DNA of 64,000 nucleotides from Choristoneura fumiferana. Lineage: Eukaryota; Arthropoda; Insecta; Lepidoptera; Tortricidae. Every line of letters begins with the position of its first letter. Position 1 is the stretch's first letter. The notes beneath the pieces were generated by a model. The model was not told the origin of the DNA. It was given only the letters and a program-made list of their open reading frames with translations, and did not search any database. Below, piece by piece: positions 31,881 to 42,545 of the stretch. The stretch is taken from NCBI RefSeq assembly GCF_025370935.1, contig NC_133472.1, forward strand, positions 13,418,476 to 13,482,475, in the 5' to 3' direction. Made by a program: the position numbers and the translations under genes.

Positions 31881-32177
31881 TAGAGATGAAAACGCAATTT
31901 TCCACCCGGCAACTGGAGAGATGAAAAATATTTTTTCTCCCGAGTGACTGATACAAATTTTCACACACTGTTCCTCATGTACGTACACAGGTTATGATAA
32001 ACTTTACAAGGCGGATAGTAAGTAATGATAACTATTCGATGTTTGCCGTGTATTTACAAAGTTTATTTCATAGAAAATCTCAGTGTAAACAATTATCACA
32101 TTTATTTACTCAAGATTTATAGTTATTTTACAACAAGCAAAAAAATACAGACAGACGGATAAAAAACAATTATTAGT

Positions 32178-33150
32178 CTATACTTCTACACTAATATTAT
32201 AAAGAGGAAAGCTTTGGATTTTTGGATTTTAGGATGTTTGTTACGAATTAACTCAAAAACTACTGGACCGATTTAAAAAATTCTTTCACTATTAGAATGC
32301 AAAATTATTCCAGTGCCATAGGCTATATTTATTAACAGAAAAATTAGGGTTCCATACTAAAACTAGTTACAGTAATGTAACTCAAAAGCGAAGCCGTGGT
32401 GGCCTAGTGGTTTGACCTATCGCCTCTCAAGCAGAGTGTCGTGGGTTCGAACCCCGGCTCGCACCTCTGAGTTTTTCGAAATTCATGTGCGGAATTACAT
32501 TTGAAATTTACCACGAGCTTTGCGGTGAAGGAAAACATCGTGAGGAAACCTGCACAAACCTGCGAAGCGATTCAATGGTGCGTGCGAAGTTCCCAATCCG
32601 CACTGGGCCCGCGTGGGAACTATGGCCCAAGCCCTCTTGTTCTGAGAGGAGGCCTGTGCCCAGCAGTGGGACGTATATAGGCTGGGATGAACTCAAAAGT
32701 GTAAAAAAAGTTGCCATAAAACATCTTTCATCGCATGTGCTGTAGAAACTATTGATTATTGAACAAAAAAATGTCTTACGATATTAAAGAATACCTACAT
32801 CAAGGTCTACGAAAAACTTCGCGATGCCATATATATCCAACTATTGTAGTTATGTCACTATAACTACTTTTTTACATTTTAAAAGTTGACAGAAATGACG
32901 ACTAAAATCAGACCATGTTATCCATACCTTTGTATTAATCCTTATCCAAATAAATAATTTTATATTCAAGACAGTTTCAATACCTGTAGATTACTTTTTG
33001 AATTATTCAAATCGGACATTCCATTAAAAAAATATTACGAAATGAAAAATATCAATCTAACAAAAAAAATGCATTTACTTTACGTTGACGCGCCCCGGCT
33101 TCGTGCGTGTCGGGCTCAGGTGTCGGGTGTAGGTTTTTGGGAAATTGAGC
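32178..33150 (+). mobile_element. Helitron-like element, left arm of a large inverted repeat
   Basis: CTACACTAATATTATAAAGA start, AACTACTGGACCGATTTAAA, CCATAGGCTATATTTATTAA, CTTTGTATTAATCCTTATCC and CGCCCCGGCTTCGTGCGTG. Its reverse copy is 34780-35305. Interrupted by a SINE at 32389-32689. Confidence 0.8.
32389..32689 (+). repeat. Full-length tRNA-derived SINE with 10-bp duplication
   Basis: 301 bp from CGAAGCCGTGGTGGCCTAGT to TATAGGCTGGGATG. A box GTGGCCTAGTGG (32399) and B box GGGTTCGAACCCC (32443) form the tRNA-like head; the body matches 15570-15825. AACTCAAAAG flanks both ends (32379-32388, 32690-32699), a perfect retroposition duplication. The overlapping plus and minus ORFs (32485-32745, 32508-32717) are repeat frames. 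Confidence 0.93.
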
Positions 33151-33173
33151 TGAAAAATGTGTGTGAATAGAGA

Positions 33174-33595
33174 CCTTTTTAGAGTTCTGTGCCCAAAGGG
33201 TAACAAAAACGGGACCCTATTACTAAGACTTCACTGTCCGTCTGTCTGTCTTTCAATAGGCAGTATCTCATGAATCGTGATAGCTACAGTTGAAACATTC
33301 ACCGATGATGTATTTCTATTGCCGCTATAACAACAAATACTAAAAACAGAACAAAATAAATGTTTAAGGGGGGCTCCCATACAACAAACGTGATTTTTTT
33401 TGCTCGATATTAATAACGGCAACAGTTAGTTGCTTGAAATATTCACAGAATATTTATTTGTATAAATATACTTTAAAAATAAATAATTAAGGTTGGCTCC
33501 CATCAGTAAACGTGTTTTTTTGCCGTTTCTTGCTAATTGTATAGTTAGGGAACCCTTCGTACGAGTCCGACTCGCACTTGGCCGTTATTTGTTTA
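33174..33595 (+). repeat. F2 copy adjoining the left Helitron-like arm
   Basis: Starts TTTTTAGAGTTCTGTGCCCA and ends with GGGAACCCTTCGTACGAGTC then CGACTCGCACTTGGCCG. Confidence 0.8.
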
Positions 33596-34063
33596 CTTAA
33601 TATTTTCGACGGTTAAACGTTTTGGTTATGTTGATTGAACGCGGCGGGGATTAAATTATTCCGCCACAACTAGTACTGGACCATTTTATTGCACCCATTT
33701 CGCCAGCTGCCTTATAAACGATGACTTAAACATAATACTTATCACAATATTGTGAAATGAATATTTTATTCTGTTTTTTCGACTAAAATAAAGCCTTTAC
33801 TTTGAGTGAAGGCGGTTTCCAGAATGAATACGCAAAAACCGATGCAAACATCTTAAGCCCAGACGTCGCGGCGTAGTATTTAGATAAATTTAAATAACAC
33901 CACGTTGTGAAATAATTTAAGAGCTGACAGTTAAGCTATTTTTTTATTTCTAATTACATTGATAACATTTTTTTAATTCTTCTGTCCGATAACAGTGTCA
34001 CGAAAATGAATATTCATCTTCCTTTCTAAAGTGAGGCTGCTCTCCAACAGCTGATCTAACTAG
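33596..34063. other. Loop of the large inverted repeat, nothing recognised
   Basis: AT-rich sequence between the two Helitron-like/F2 units. Confidence 0.4.
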
Positions 34064-34259
34064 CAGTGTCCTTAGTGTAAGTTTTCGGTTACAAAATATG
34101 TCTCGATCGCGTTCGCGTTAAAATCTCAATTTGTATGCAAACACGAACAGTGCCTCTAGCGGAACGTTTGCAATGTTCGTGTTTCCATACAAATTGAGAT
34201 TTTAACGCGAACGCTATCGAGACGTATCTTGTAACCGAAAACTTACACTAAGGACACTG
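34064..34259. mobile_element. 196-bp nearly perfect hairpin MITE, CAGTG ends
   Basis: CAGTGTCCTTAGTGTAAGTT at the left and its exact complement at the right; arms of about 80 bases include TTTTAACGCGAACG. The loop is about 30 bases. CAGTG ends suggest hAT, but no 8-bp duplication is evident. Confidence 0.85.
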
Positions 34260-34374
34260 GTCTTAAATGTAGAGGCGACAACTTGACGGCGAACGGTTAA
34301 ATTGATACTGAAAAACGGAAACACGCAGACGCAGATATACAAACAACAATAAATATTGCTTTAATACTAACTAA

Positions 34375-35305
34375 GCGACCTGCCCCGGCTTCGCACGGGC
34401 AAAGTAAGAAAAAAACAGCCAAATGCGAGTCGGACTCCCGTAGTACGAAGGGTTCCGTACCTATACAACATTAGATATTAGCAAAAAACGACAAAAAAAC
34501 ACGTTTGCTGTATGCCCCTTAAATATTTATTTTATTTTAACTCTTTATTTTGAAAGTACAATACAAATAAATTTTCTGTGAATATTTCAAGCAACTACCT
34601 GTTGTAGTTGCTTGAAATAATATGGAGCAAAAAAAATCACGCTTTTTATGGGATCCCTTAAACATTTATTTGTTCTGTTTTTAGTACTTGTTGTTATAGC
34701 GGCAATAGAAATACATCATCTGTGAAAATTTCAACTGTCTAGTTATCAAGGTTCATGAGATACAGCCTAGTCACAGACAGACACACATTTTTCAGCTCAA
34801 TTTCCCAAAAACTACACCCGAGCCGACCCGCGCGAAGCCGGGGCCCGTCAACATAGAGTAAATACGTTTTTTGGTTAGATTGTTTTATTTTATTTCGTAA
34901 TATCTTTTGAATGGAATGTCCGATTTGAATAATTCAAAAAGTAATCTACAGGTATTGAAACCGTCTTTAATATTAAAATATTTATTTGGATAAGGATTAA
35001 TACAAAGGTATGGATATACACGGTCTGATTTAAGTCAGCATTTCTGTCAACTTTTAAAATGTAAAAAAGTAGTTATAGTGACGTAACTACATTAGTTGGA
35101 CATTTAGTACGAAACCCTAATTTTTTTCTGTTAATAAATATAGCCTATGGCACTTTTGAATAATTTTGCATTCTAATAGTGAAAGAATTTTTACAATCGG
35201 TCCAGTAGTTTCATTCGTAACAAACATCCAAAAATCTAAACATCCAAAAATCCAAATCTCCAAAAATCCAAATCTTTCCTCTTTATAATATTAGTATAGA
35301 TAGTA
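34375..35305 (-). mobile_element. F2 plus Helitron-like element, right arm of the inverted repeat
   Basis: F2 reversed at 34400-34790, then the reverse of the left arm: AACGTATTTACTCTATGTTG-type join, GGATAAGGATTAATACAAAG, TTAATAAATATAGCCTATGG and the end TTATAATATTAGTATAGA. The SINE of the left arm is absent, so it inserted after the arms diverged. Two or three ATCCAAAAATC units occur at 35228-35275. Confidence 0.8.
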
Positions 35306-35355
35306 TAGACTAGCCTCAGTACTGCATACATAGTAGTACACCCGTGCTTGCTTAA

Positions 35356-35570
35356 AGCAACGTTTCCACCAATAATGTGCGAGGATGTGTTGCGGGGGAT
35401 GTGTTTCCATTAACCAATAGAAACACTTCATTTACACATCCGCACACAGTACATCTCTAGTGGTGACAGCTGAGCGGAGCGAGACGAGGTAAATGAAGCG
35501 TTTCTATGGTTAACGAAAAACATATTCCTCGCAATACATACTCGCACATCTCTAGTGGAAAAGCTGTTTG
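35356..35570. mobile_element. TIR MITE of about 215 bp
   Basis: AACGTTTCCACCAATAATGT and CATCTCTAGTGGAAAAGCT read as near-complements, and the match extends over about 80 bases (ATTGCG, GGTTAACC-like and GAAACRCTTCATTTAC). 35571-36105 shows nothing. Confidence 0.7.
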
Positions 35571-36107
35571 AAATTTAGAACCCAAGACACGAAACTTCTA
35601 ATTTCAAAAACTCGAAAACTATTATTTGTCAGGAATTAAATAAAAGCTTTAAATTTGCGAAGTCTCAAACAGCCGCTTAGACTTGGCCATTTTTTTGCGT
35701 GCTTGCGTATCATATTTTTAGTTATTCTTGTCTTTATGTAAACAAGGTCGTGATTTTGCAAATTACTGGAGTCTGTAAAATCCTTGCTTTTGTTATCTTA
35801 CCTGTTAATTACTGTTTGCAATTAGCAAAGTAATTGTTGTAGCAATTCACCGAGGTAATCTCAGGGTGCAAAAGGCAGTAAAGCTGTCCACAGAAAATTG
35901 AGCAATGGGCCTACATAATTTGCAATACATAATATTTGCAGTAATTTGTAGTAAATAATATGTACAATAGGGGAAAATCATTATCTACATACTACACCCA
36001 TTTTGGCAAGAAAGAAGAAAGTAACAAATTAATAGAATAGGAATAATTTCATTTACTTAATTATTCTATACCTCTAAAACCTATATTTACAAATGTGTGT
36101 AAACTTA

Positions 36108-36440
36108 TAAAAATTGGCCAAGTGCGAGTCAGACTCGTACATGAAGGGTTCCGTAAACAGTTCACTATTAGTTATTCTTAAAATTCTTCTACGAGTATAA
36201 GTTTTTTTTTGCTGACTGTACTTTATGCCCCTGGTTACCAAAGTACTCGTCAAGACGATAAACGACTCGATGCGGTCGTGTCGTTTATCACAGAGTTCCT
36301 ATGGTCACCCGCTAGCTTTATCATCAGATCAACTCCATGTTATAATAATATTGCATTGTCATCGGATTTAAACATGCGTGTAAAATTTCAGCTCAATCGG
36401 TTGAAGATATCCACTTCAACTTTGAGTTGAAAGATTGCCT
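36108..36440 (-). repeat. F3 copy, reversed
   Basis: TTGGCCAAGTGCGAGTCAGA end module, GGGTTCCGTAAACAG, then the GAGTACTTTG / GATCAGATCAACTC blocks of 5440-5755. The plus-strand frame at 36209-36430 is a repeat frame. Confidence 0.75.
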
Positions 36441-36457
36441 AACCAAGCCTAAATTTT

Positions 36458-36535
36458 AAGCCCTCTTGTTCTGAGAGGAGGCCTGTACCCAGCAGTGGGA
36501 CGTATATAGGCTGGGATGATGATGATGAACGTCTA
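36458..36535 (+). repeat. SINE 3' end fragment
   Basis: CCCTCTTGTTCTGAGAGGAG to GGCTGGGATGATGATGATGA: the last 70 bases of the 32389 SINE with a (GATGAT)n tail. Confidence 0.8.
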
Positions 36536-38476
36536 GGGTCTGTCCATGACAGACTAAGGTAAGCACTGGAACTCCAGGACAGAAAAGCGCGTAACCTAAG
36601 TACTTAACCGTGTTTGGGCTTGTTAGAATAGTCTTTGGTGTACTTTGACCAAGAATGGTATCCAGGGTCTGATGATGGAGCAGTCACATAGGTTTACTAT
36701 TAAAACGTGGTTGTATAATTTTAAACTACATTAATTAGTTTTTGTTAGACTTTAATTAAGGGCTCTAAAGGAGAGGCGTAACAGCGTTAAACTCCTATGT
36801 CACTCGGCGTGCAAACTTATATCACTCTTTTAGGTACATGTTTTATTTGCGTAAGATTTTTGGATAAAATTAACCAATTTATATGTATATACATATATAT
36901 ATGTGTCTTAACTAAGTAATTACTTTTAGTATGACAAATAATTTACGAGATTTATCACAATTACATAGGTATTATTATTAATGTGTACACTATGAGGAAT
37001 AACTTATATCCATATTAATGAATTAACTGGTAATTGTTATTTTTATATACATTTTACAGAATGAGAACGAGCTGGGAATCCACACCGACTTAATTTTTCA
37101 TAACCTAGATAAAGTTTAGATGAAGGATCTTCATAAGAAGATTGGAGCCTTGTCAAACCATATTTTGGTATACGGAATTAAAGCAATTTCGGCAAACCAC
37201 CAAACGTGTATTAATAAATAATTTAGACCACACTGATCAATTCGATTTAGAAAAAGAGCAATTAAAGACTGAGAAAAATTGTACCATACAGTACCTACAA
37301 CTGGTAATATAGGCAGATGTGGCAAAAGTATATAATGTACAAGCTGATTACCAACACAGGGGAGGGGGAGGATCATCTTAAAGTGACGTCAGTGACAATT
37401 TATACACGAAAATTTTAAAAATCCTTTTATCTGAATTAACTCGTTGGAGTTCTGCCAGAAGTCTTATACAAACTTATATAAATAGGTACGTGACTAATTG
37501 CGTGTAATTGGTAAATATTATTTCAGCAAAATGAACACAGTTATCGATGGCTCAGAACAGAACAAATAAGCCTGGCAATTTGGGCCAAAGTAAAATCCGT
37601 TATGAGAGACAGTATGCTTCGGGCACTTGGTTTTTTCCAATCGCATTGAATGTCACACATGTAAACATACCTAACAAGATTCGGCATGAGCCGGTATCAG
37701 AGCGCTGCGCAACACTTGGCAGCGGCGGAGATGGAGACGGACCGAAAAGCACTGTCCAACTGACACAAAAAATTATGAAGGTCTCGCGACAATGTGAGGC
37801 CACGGCATTTTTATTCAGTGTACGAAGCTCTGTGGAAACGAGGAAAAAGAAGAAAATATGTCAAATATCTTGAAATTTACGAAAGAAACACGTTCGTACC
37901 TCCACTAATGAACATGACGATGTTGATGAATGATGTGTCAAGTGACGCTGGTATATTTTTATGCGGTTACCTACTTACTTGCGGATCTCAAAATCTTCTA
38001 CTCTACATACACTCTATTTTTACTAAAATAGGACCCTGTGACCCTATCTTACCTGGGAAATAAATAAAAAACCTTCCTATTTATCGTAATACTATAAAGA
38101 CTGGGTAGATGCTTTCCGATTATTGGCACCTACTTTTGACCCGACAAACAGAAATTTACAGAGATAAAAAAATACAATTATCCCCATTTTGTGCTTAAGA
38201 AAGTACAAAGTATGTATAGCAAAACTATAAAAATCATTAAAATTGAACAAAATAATACTAGGTACGTAAAAAGTTATGCGTGGGCAAACATTAAAGTCAA
38301 TACATCTGACGAATAGGCTTAAGAACCTCTTTTTAGTTCCGTCGCTTAAAAATGGCTTTCAAGCGCAGACGAGAGGGTGTAAGCCTTATCTAAATTAAAC
38401 TGTGTCATTTTTTTAAAATGTATGCCACTTACCTGTTCAAGGTTAGACCGAGTGTTTCATAAAAGGGCCAATTCTG
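36536..38476. other. Nothing firmly recognised
   Basis: Includes a plus frame at 37547-37873 (108 codons, MAQNRTNKPGNLGQSK start) with mixed codon use and no similarity I know; it may be a decayed transposon or a chance frame. Confidence 0.35.
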
Positions 38477-38479
38477 TTA

Positions 38480-40118
38480 TAGTAGGGGAGCCCAAGGGGA
38501 TTTCGGGATTTACTAAAGCGCGACAGAAATATACAGGGGGATACCTTGTACCGGTTAAGTCTTCCACCAACTATGAGCCCATATACATGGCCGCTCGTCA
38601 AGGATAAAGGATCAGATTAGTAAAAAAAAAACATCATCTGAAATTCCCGAGCGCGTCAGATTAAGGTAGGATGAGTTAGTTACATACTAAAACGTGTATA
38701 TTCTAGTAATCTGACAATTTGAGAGTGACGTAAAGAAGGGGTAGGGCTAGAAAGTAAAAAAAAAACGTCATCTCGACATTCTCGAGCGTGGCTAAATTTT
38801 TTTTTATTTTGAAGGGATAATTCAAGAATTACGAAAAAATATAATCTGACGGTTTCCACAAGTCGAAATAACAAACATCCAGCGATAAAGTTTATTGCGT
38901 GCAGCTACGTGATGCCTATATTCCCTACTATACTATACTCAGTCAATTGTGGACCGATTTTCAAATTTCTTTTTTATTAGAAAGGGTACTCTTCGAGGTC
39001 CCATAGTCACCAGGTCAAGATCTGATCATGGAATCCTAGGGAAATCGAGGGCAACCCTCAAATTAAAGACACACCTATGGCGATTTTGGCATTTTTAGCA
39101 TTAAAATAAGCATTTACATTAGAAAGTATCATTTGGTTACCTAGACCTGATGAAAGAAGACCGTGATGACCAATGGAACTCATCACAGCTAAGAAATGCT
39201 CGCTCGTCTATAAACGATCATGATGAATATACCTAGATAAGTGACTAAGAGGAGCTTTAAGTTAATGATTCTTTCGAACTGATCTGATGCTGAAGCCGGA
39301 AGGTAGGCAACGGAATCTGTATAAAACAACATACCTAAGCCGTGTTTGGGGCTTAATGGAATCGTTGTGAGATGTTCTTTGGCTACGAATCACGATATTC
39401 TACCGATGACGATGATAATTGAGAAAAAATACTAAAAAAAAATATTTTATTATAATTATTTCTTATAAATACAGTATTCTACTTAAAAAAAAACACAATT
39501 TTTATTTGCATGCTATTTCCTGAGCTTTTCAATAAATTAAGTTCAATGATTAATAAAATAAAATGAAAAAAAAAATAATTGTCAGATTAGGCGAATCCCT
39601 CCAGTTAATCGTCAGATTATGAGACAGCACGTCTAGGGCATGAAGATGAACCATATATATCTTAATCTGACGCGCTCGAGTATTTCAAAATGGCGATTTT
39701 TTTATGCACATTCTAATAATGGCCACGAATTTGCGTCACATCCAAATCGTCAGATTATTATATAAGAGCCTTTTTTAGGATATCTTAACATCCCCTTAGA
39801 AAATCTGACGCGCTCGATAAATTTTTTTTTTTTTTCATTTCAACCCTTACGTACGACCACCCCCATCATGGAAGCAATCAGATTAACATACGTACATTTT
39901 TTAAAACGTAGGACATGATGATATCAATATCTGACGCGCTCGAGTATGTCCATGCAACAGTTTTTTTTACATTTTTAAAAATCTATAACAACTCCTCCAC
40001 CGATGAAAAGGTATATATTATATGACATTTTTTTCTTTTATAATCTAAGCTTCGCAACCCAATAGGTCTCTATGACGCTCGAGTAAATCCCGATTTAGCA
40101 TCGTGGGCTCCTCTACTA
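38480..40118. mobile_element. 1.64-kb TIR element with repeated internal CTGACGCGCTCGAG motif
   Basis: Ends TAGTAGGGGAGCCCA and, reversed, TAGTAGAGGAGCCCA, both followed within 15-25 bases by CGGGATTTACT. TTA flanks both sides (38477-38479, 40119-40121). The motif AATCTGACGCGCTCGAG or its parts recurs in both orientations at about 38648, 38708, 38782, 38843, 39580, 39608, 39662, 39747, 39800, 39929 and 40072. A 7843-type fragment is inserted at about 38975-39400. No ORF. Confidence 0.75.
38975..39400 (+). repeat. 7843-type fragment nested in the TIR element
   Basis: GGTACTCTTCGAGGTCCCAT, TCAAGATCTGATCATGGAAT, GAAATCGAGGGCAACC and ACACACCTATGGCGATTTTG follow the order of the element at 7843-8250. 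Confidence 0.65.
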
Positions 40119-40208
40119 TTAACATCTAATCTAGGTCATGTATTGGTAAAAAGATAACAGAAAAACATCAGAATAACCAATTACTGAAAATAATAAGCAG
40201 GTACAGTA

Positions 40209-40347
40209 CAGTCAACGTCATAAATATGTGATCACTTTTGTACCTTTACCTTATCACTTTAACGTCATGTTTGAAAAGCCATACGAAATTGTGTAACGAC
40301 TGAAAGCGACAGGTACAGAAATGATCACTTATTTATGACGATGACTT
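40209..40347. mobile_element. TA MITE, sister of 11230-11362
   Basis: CAGTCAACGTCATAAATATG at the left; right end decayed (ATGACGATGACTTTA). The interior GTACCT...TATCACTTTAACGTCATGTT matches the other copy. Confidence 0.8.
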
Positions 40348-40413
40348 TACCTACTTATATCCCAGACGTCAGGAAGGTATAGGTAAATTCTAGGTCTAGG
40401 GTAAGAACCTTAA

Positions 40414-41551
40414 AGGGCAACACACACAGAGAGCGGGCGCGGGTCGTGCGCGGGCTCGCGACGGGCGTATTTGCATGGCGGTATATGGACGCCTTCACAC
40501 AGAACGCGGGCGCGGGTCGGGCGCGGGACGGGTCGTGCGCGGGCCCGCGCCCGTCGCTCGTCGTCACAAATAGCGCGCGGGCCAAGCGCAGAGTTACCAA
40601 CTCTCAAAAATATTTATCCCGAAAGCTTAAATTAAAAACCCCTAAAACTCGAATTTAATGAAAATTTCTAGTTTAAAGTTGAATATTTCGCAAACAAATC
40701 ACTGAATCGAAAAATCGTCTTAGTAACCCCCTAATGGTTTTAATTTAAAAGACCCCACACTATAGGGTTGGATGAGAAAAAAAAACCCTACTTTACGTCT
40801 ATAGAGGTGCCCAAAATTTTTTTTAATTTTTCATTGTACCATTTTGTCGGGTTAGTTTTCATATACTTATATCCGTGCAAAATTACAGCTTTCTAGCATT
40901 GATAGTCCCTGAGCAAAGCCGCGGACGGACAGACAGACAGACAGACATGGTGAAACTATAAGGGTTCCGTTTTTGCCATTTCGGCTACGGAACCCTAAAA
41001 ACCGTATTCACGGCAGTAACTAGTTCATTTTGGCGAGAGTAAAATTTAAGTATTTTTTTTTTTATTAATTGGTCTGAAAAGATCTGATATTATTTTCATT
41101 GACTAGTATAAGCTCATTCCTGTCGATAAAAAAAATCAGCCATTTTTAAAAATTTCATCCATCGCCCATCATTACATAAATTGGATTTAATTAAGTAAGT
41201 AAATAAAGTTTGACCTTGGTGCGCAAGCGCGTTTGTCGTTTTCCACATATATCTCGCGGCACTGTATAATTCTGTGTCGAGTTGACAAAAATGTCGTATC
41301 TATTATTGGTTCTAGAACTGCTTTAATTTGTACTCCAAAAGTCGCCAGATAAACCATTTTATTCGTCAAAACTTTTTTGCGGTCGCTAAGATTTAAGCAA
41401 AAGTCGTCACTTCTAGGGACTAAGTCACTAAACTGGCAACATTGATAGCCGCTGCGGGCCCGCGACCGCTCTCTGTGTGAATACAACGAACCGCGCGGCT
41501 CACGCGGCGGACACAACCCGACCCGCGCACGCTTTCTGTGTGTGTTGCCCT
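40414..41551. mobile_element. TTAA-flanked, GC-rich-ended TIR element
   Basis: 1,138 bp. Ends AGGGCAACACACACAGA and TCTGTGTGTGTTGCCCT are perfect inverted repeats; TTAA lies at 40410-40413 and 41552-41555, as for piggyBac-type insertion, although canonical piggyBac ends begin CCYT. Sub-terminal arms are very GC-rich with repeated GGGCGCGGGTCG and CACACAGA-x-x-GCGG modules. An F1 copy occupies about 40630-41003. The ORFs in the arms are compositional. Confidence 0.75.
40630..41003 (+). repeat. F1 copy nested in the TTAA element
   Basis: ACCCCTAAAACTCGAATTTA onward through CGGACGGACAGACAGACAGA to GCTACGGAACCCTAAAAA; lacks the CCGGCCAAG head. Confidence 0.8.
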
Positions 41552-41576
41552 TTAATCTCCTATTTTAAGAATATAT

Positions 41577-41935
41577 AAAACTAGTGTTTTACCTGCAGCT
41601 TCGCATACCTAAACCGTTAGATCCAGCATTTGAATTGAATTTCCGGGTATGCGCTAAAATTCCCTGGCAATTTCCAAATGGTACAACGTGGATTTCCTTA
41701 ACGTTGCATTTATAACACCCGCACTTCATGTTTCTAATCCTAGCGACTGAAAATTCGAGTTTTTGTCCCGACCGATTTTAACACGGGGTGATGTCGAGAT
41801 AAAAGTTGCCTATGTGTTATTCCAGATGTCCAGCTATCCACAGAATTCAAATCCGTCCAGCTGTATTAGCGCGAACATACACACACACACATACTCACAA
41901 ACGTTCGCACTTAATATTAGTAGGGTTCGATTTAC
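41577..41935 (-). mobile_element. Lep1-type Helitron-like element, minus strand
   Basis: Ends CTAATATTAAGTGCGAACGT-like (complement near 41905-41930) and ACCTGCAGCTTCGCATACC; an (AC)n tract at 41878-41891 and CAGATGTCCAGC correspond to the shared 5' region and GACGTCTGG motif. Confidence 0.65.
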
Positions 41936-42369
41936 ATATTTTTTAAATTATTATTATTTAATAGTAAACGTAAAGTACGTAGTAATGGAGGTCCAAAACG
42001 AATGACGGCGTGCCTGGATCATCGCGCGGCTGTCAATAGCTTCTCATTGTGCGCGGGCGCATTGTCGCCGTCAATGCAACAATAGCACCTCAATGCGGAG
42101 ATCATATACCATGCCACCGGAACATACACCTATTTATTTATTCCATCAATCAATCAACCGTGTGCCAATCGGTTTTTTCGACGACAACCTACAACACGCT
42201 TAATAAGGCAACAGTCGCAAATAGTGGTGCCGTGTCGTTGCCGAGCAATATTCCAGAAGGTATTCATACGGACTAGGCAGACACGTCGGTGACTCACTTC
42301 ATTGAAAGTCTTTAATAAGCAGCTGGGAAGCTAGTACTCTACCGACAAACCGTAGTGACTTAGTTGACT

Positions 42370-42545
42370 ATTTATTTATTTATTTTTATTTTATTTATTC
42401 GGCTGGATGGAAAACGAGCAAGTGGGTCTCCTGATGGTAAGAGATCACCACCGCCCATAGACACCTGCAACACCAGGGGCATTGCAGATGCGTTGCCAAC
42501 CTAGAGGCCTAAGACGGGATACCTCAAGTTTACCACCAACGTTTT
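42370..42545 (-). repeat. LINE-tail-like repeat
   Basis: TTATTCGGCTGGATGGAAAA, GAGATCACCACCGCCCATAG, CTGCAACACCAGGGGCATTG and GCGTTGCCAACCTAGAGGCC, matching 51672-51800. T-rich left edge, so the 3' end points left. Confidence 0.8.

Noticed and set aside
37547..37873. 108-codon plus-strand ORF
   Set aside because: Composition changes along its length and no family or promoter is visible; left as unassigned.
38640..40080. CRISPR-like array, from the recurring CTGACGCGCTCGAG motif
   Set aside because: Spacing is irregular, both orientations occur, there are no cas genes and the DNA is eukaryotic; it is internal to a TIR transposon.
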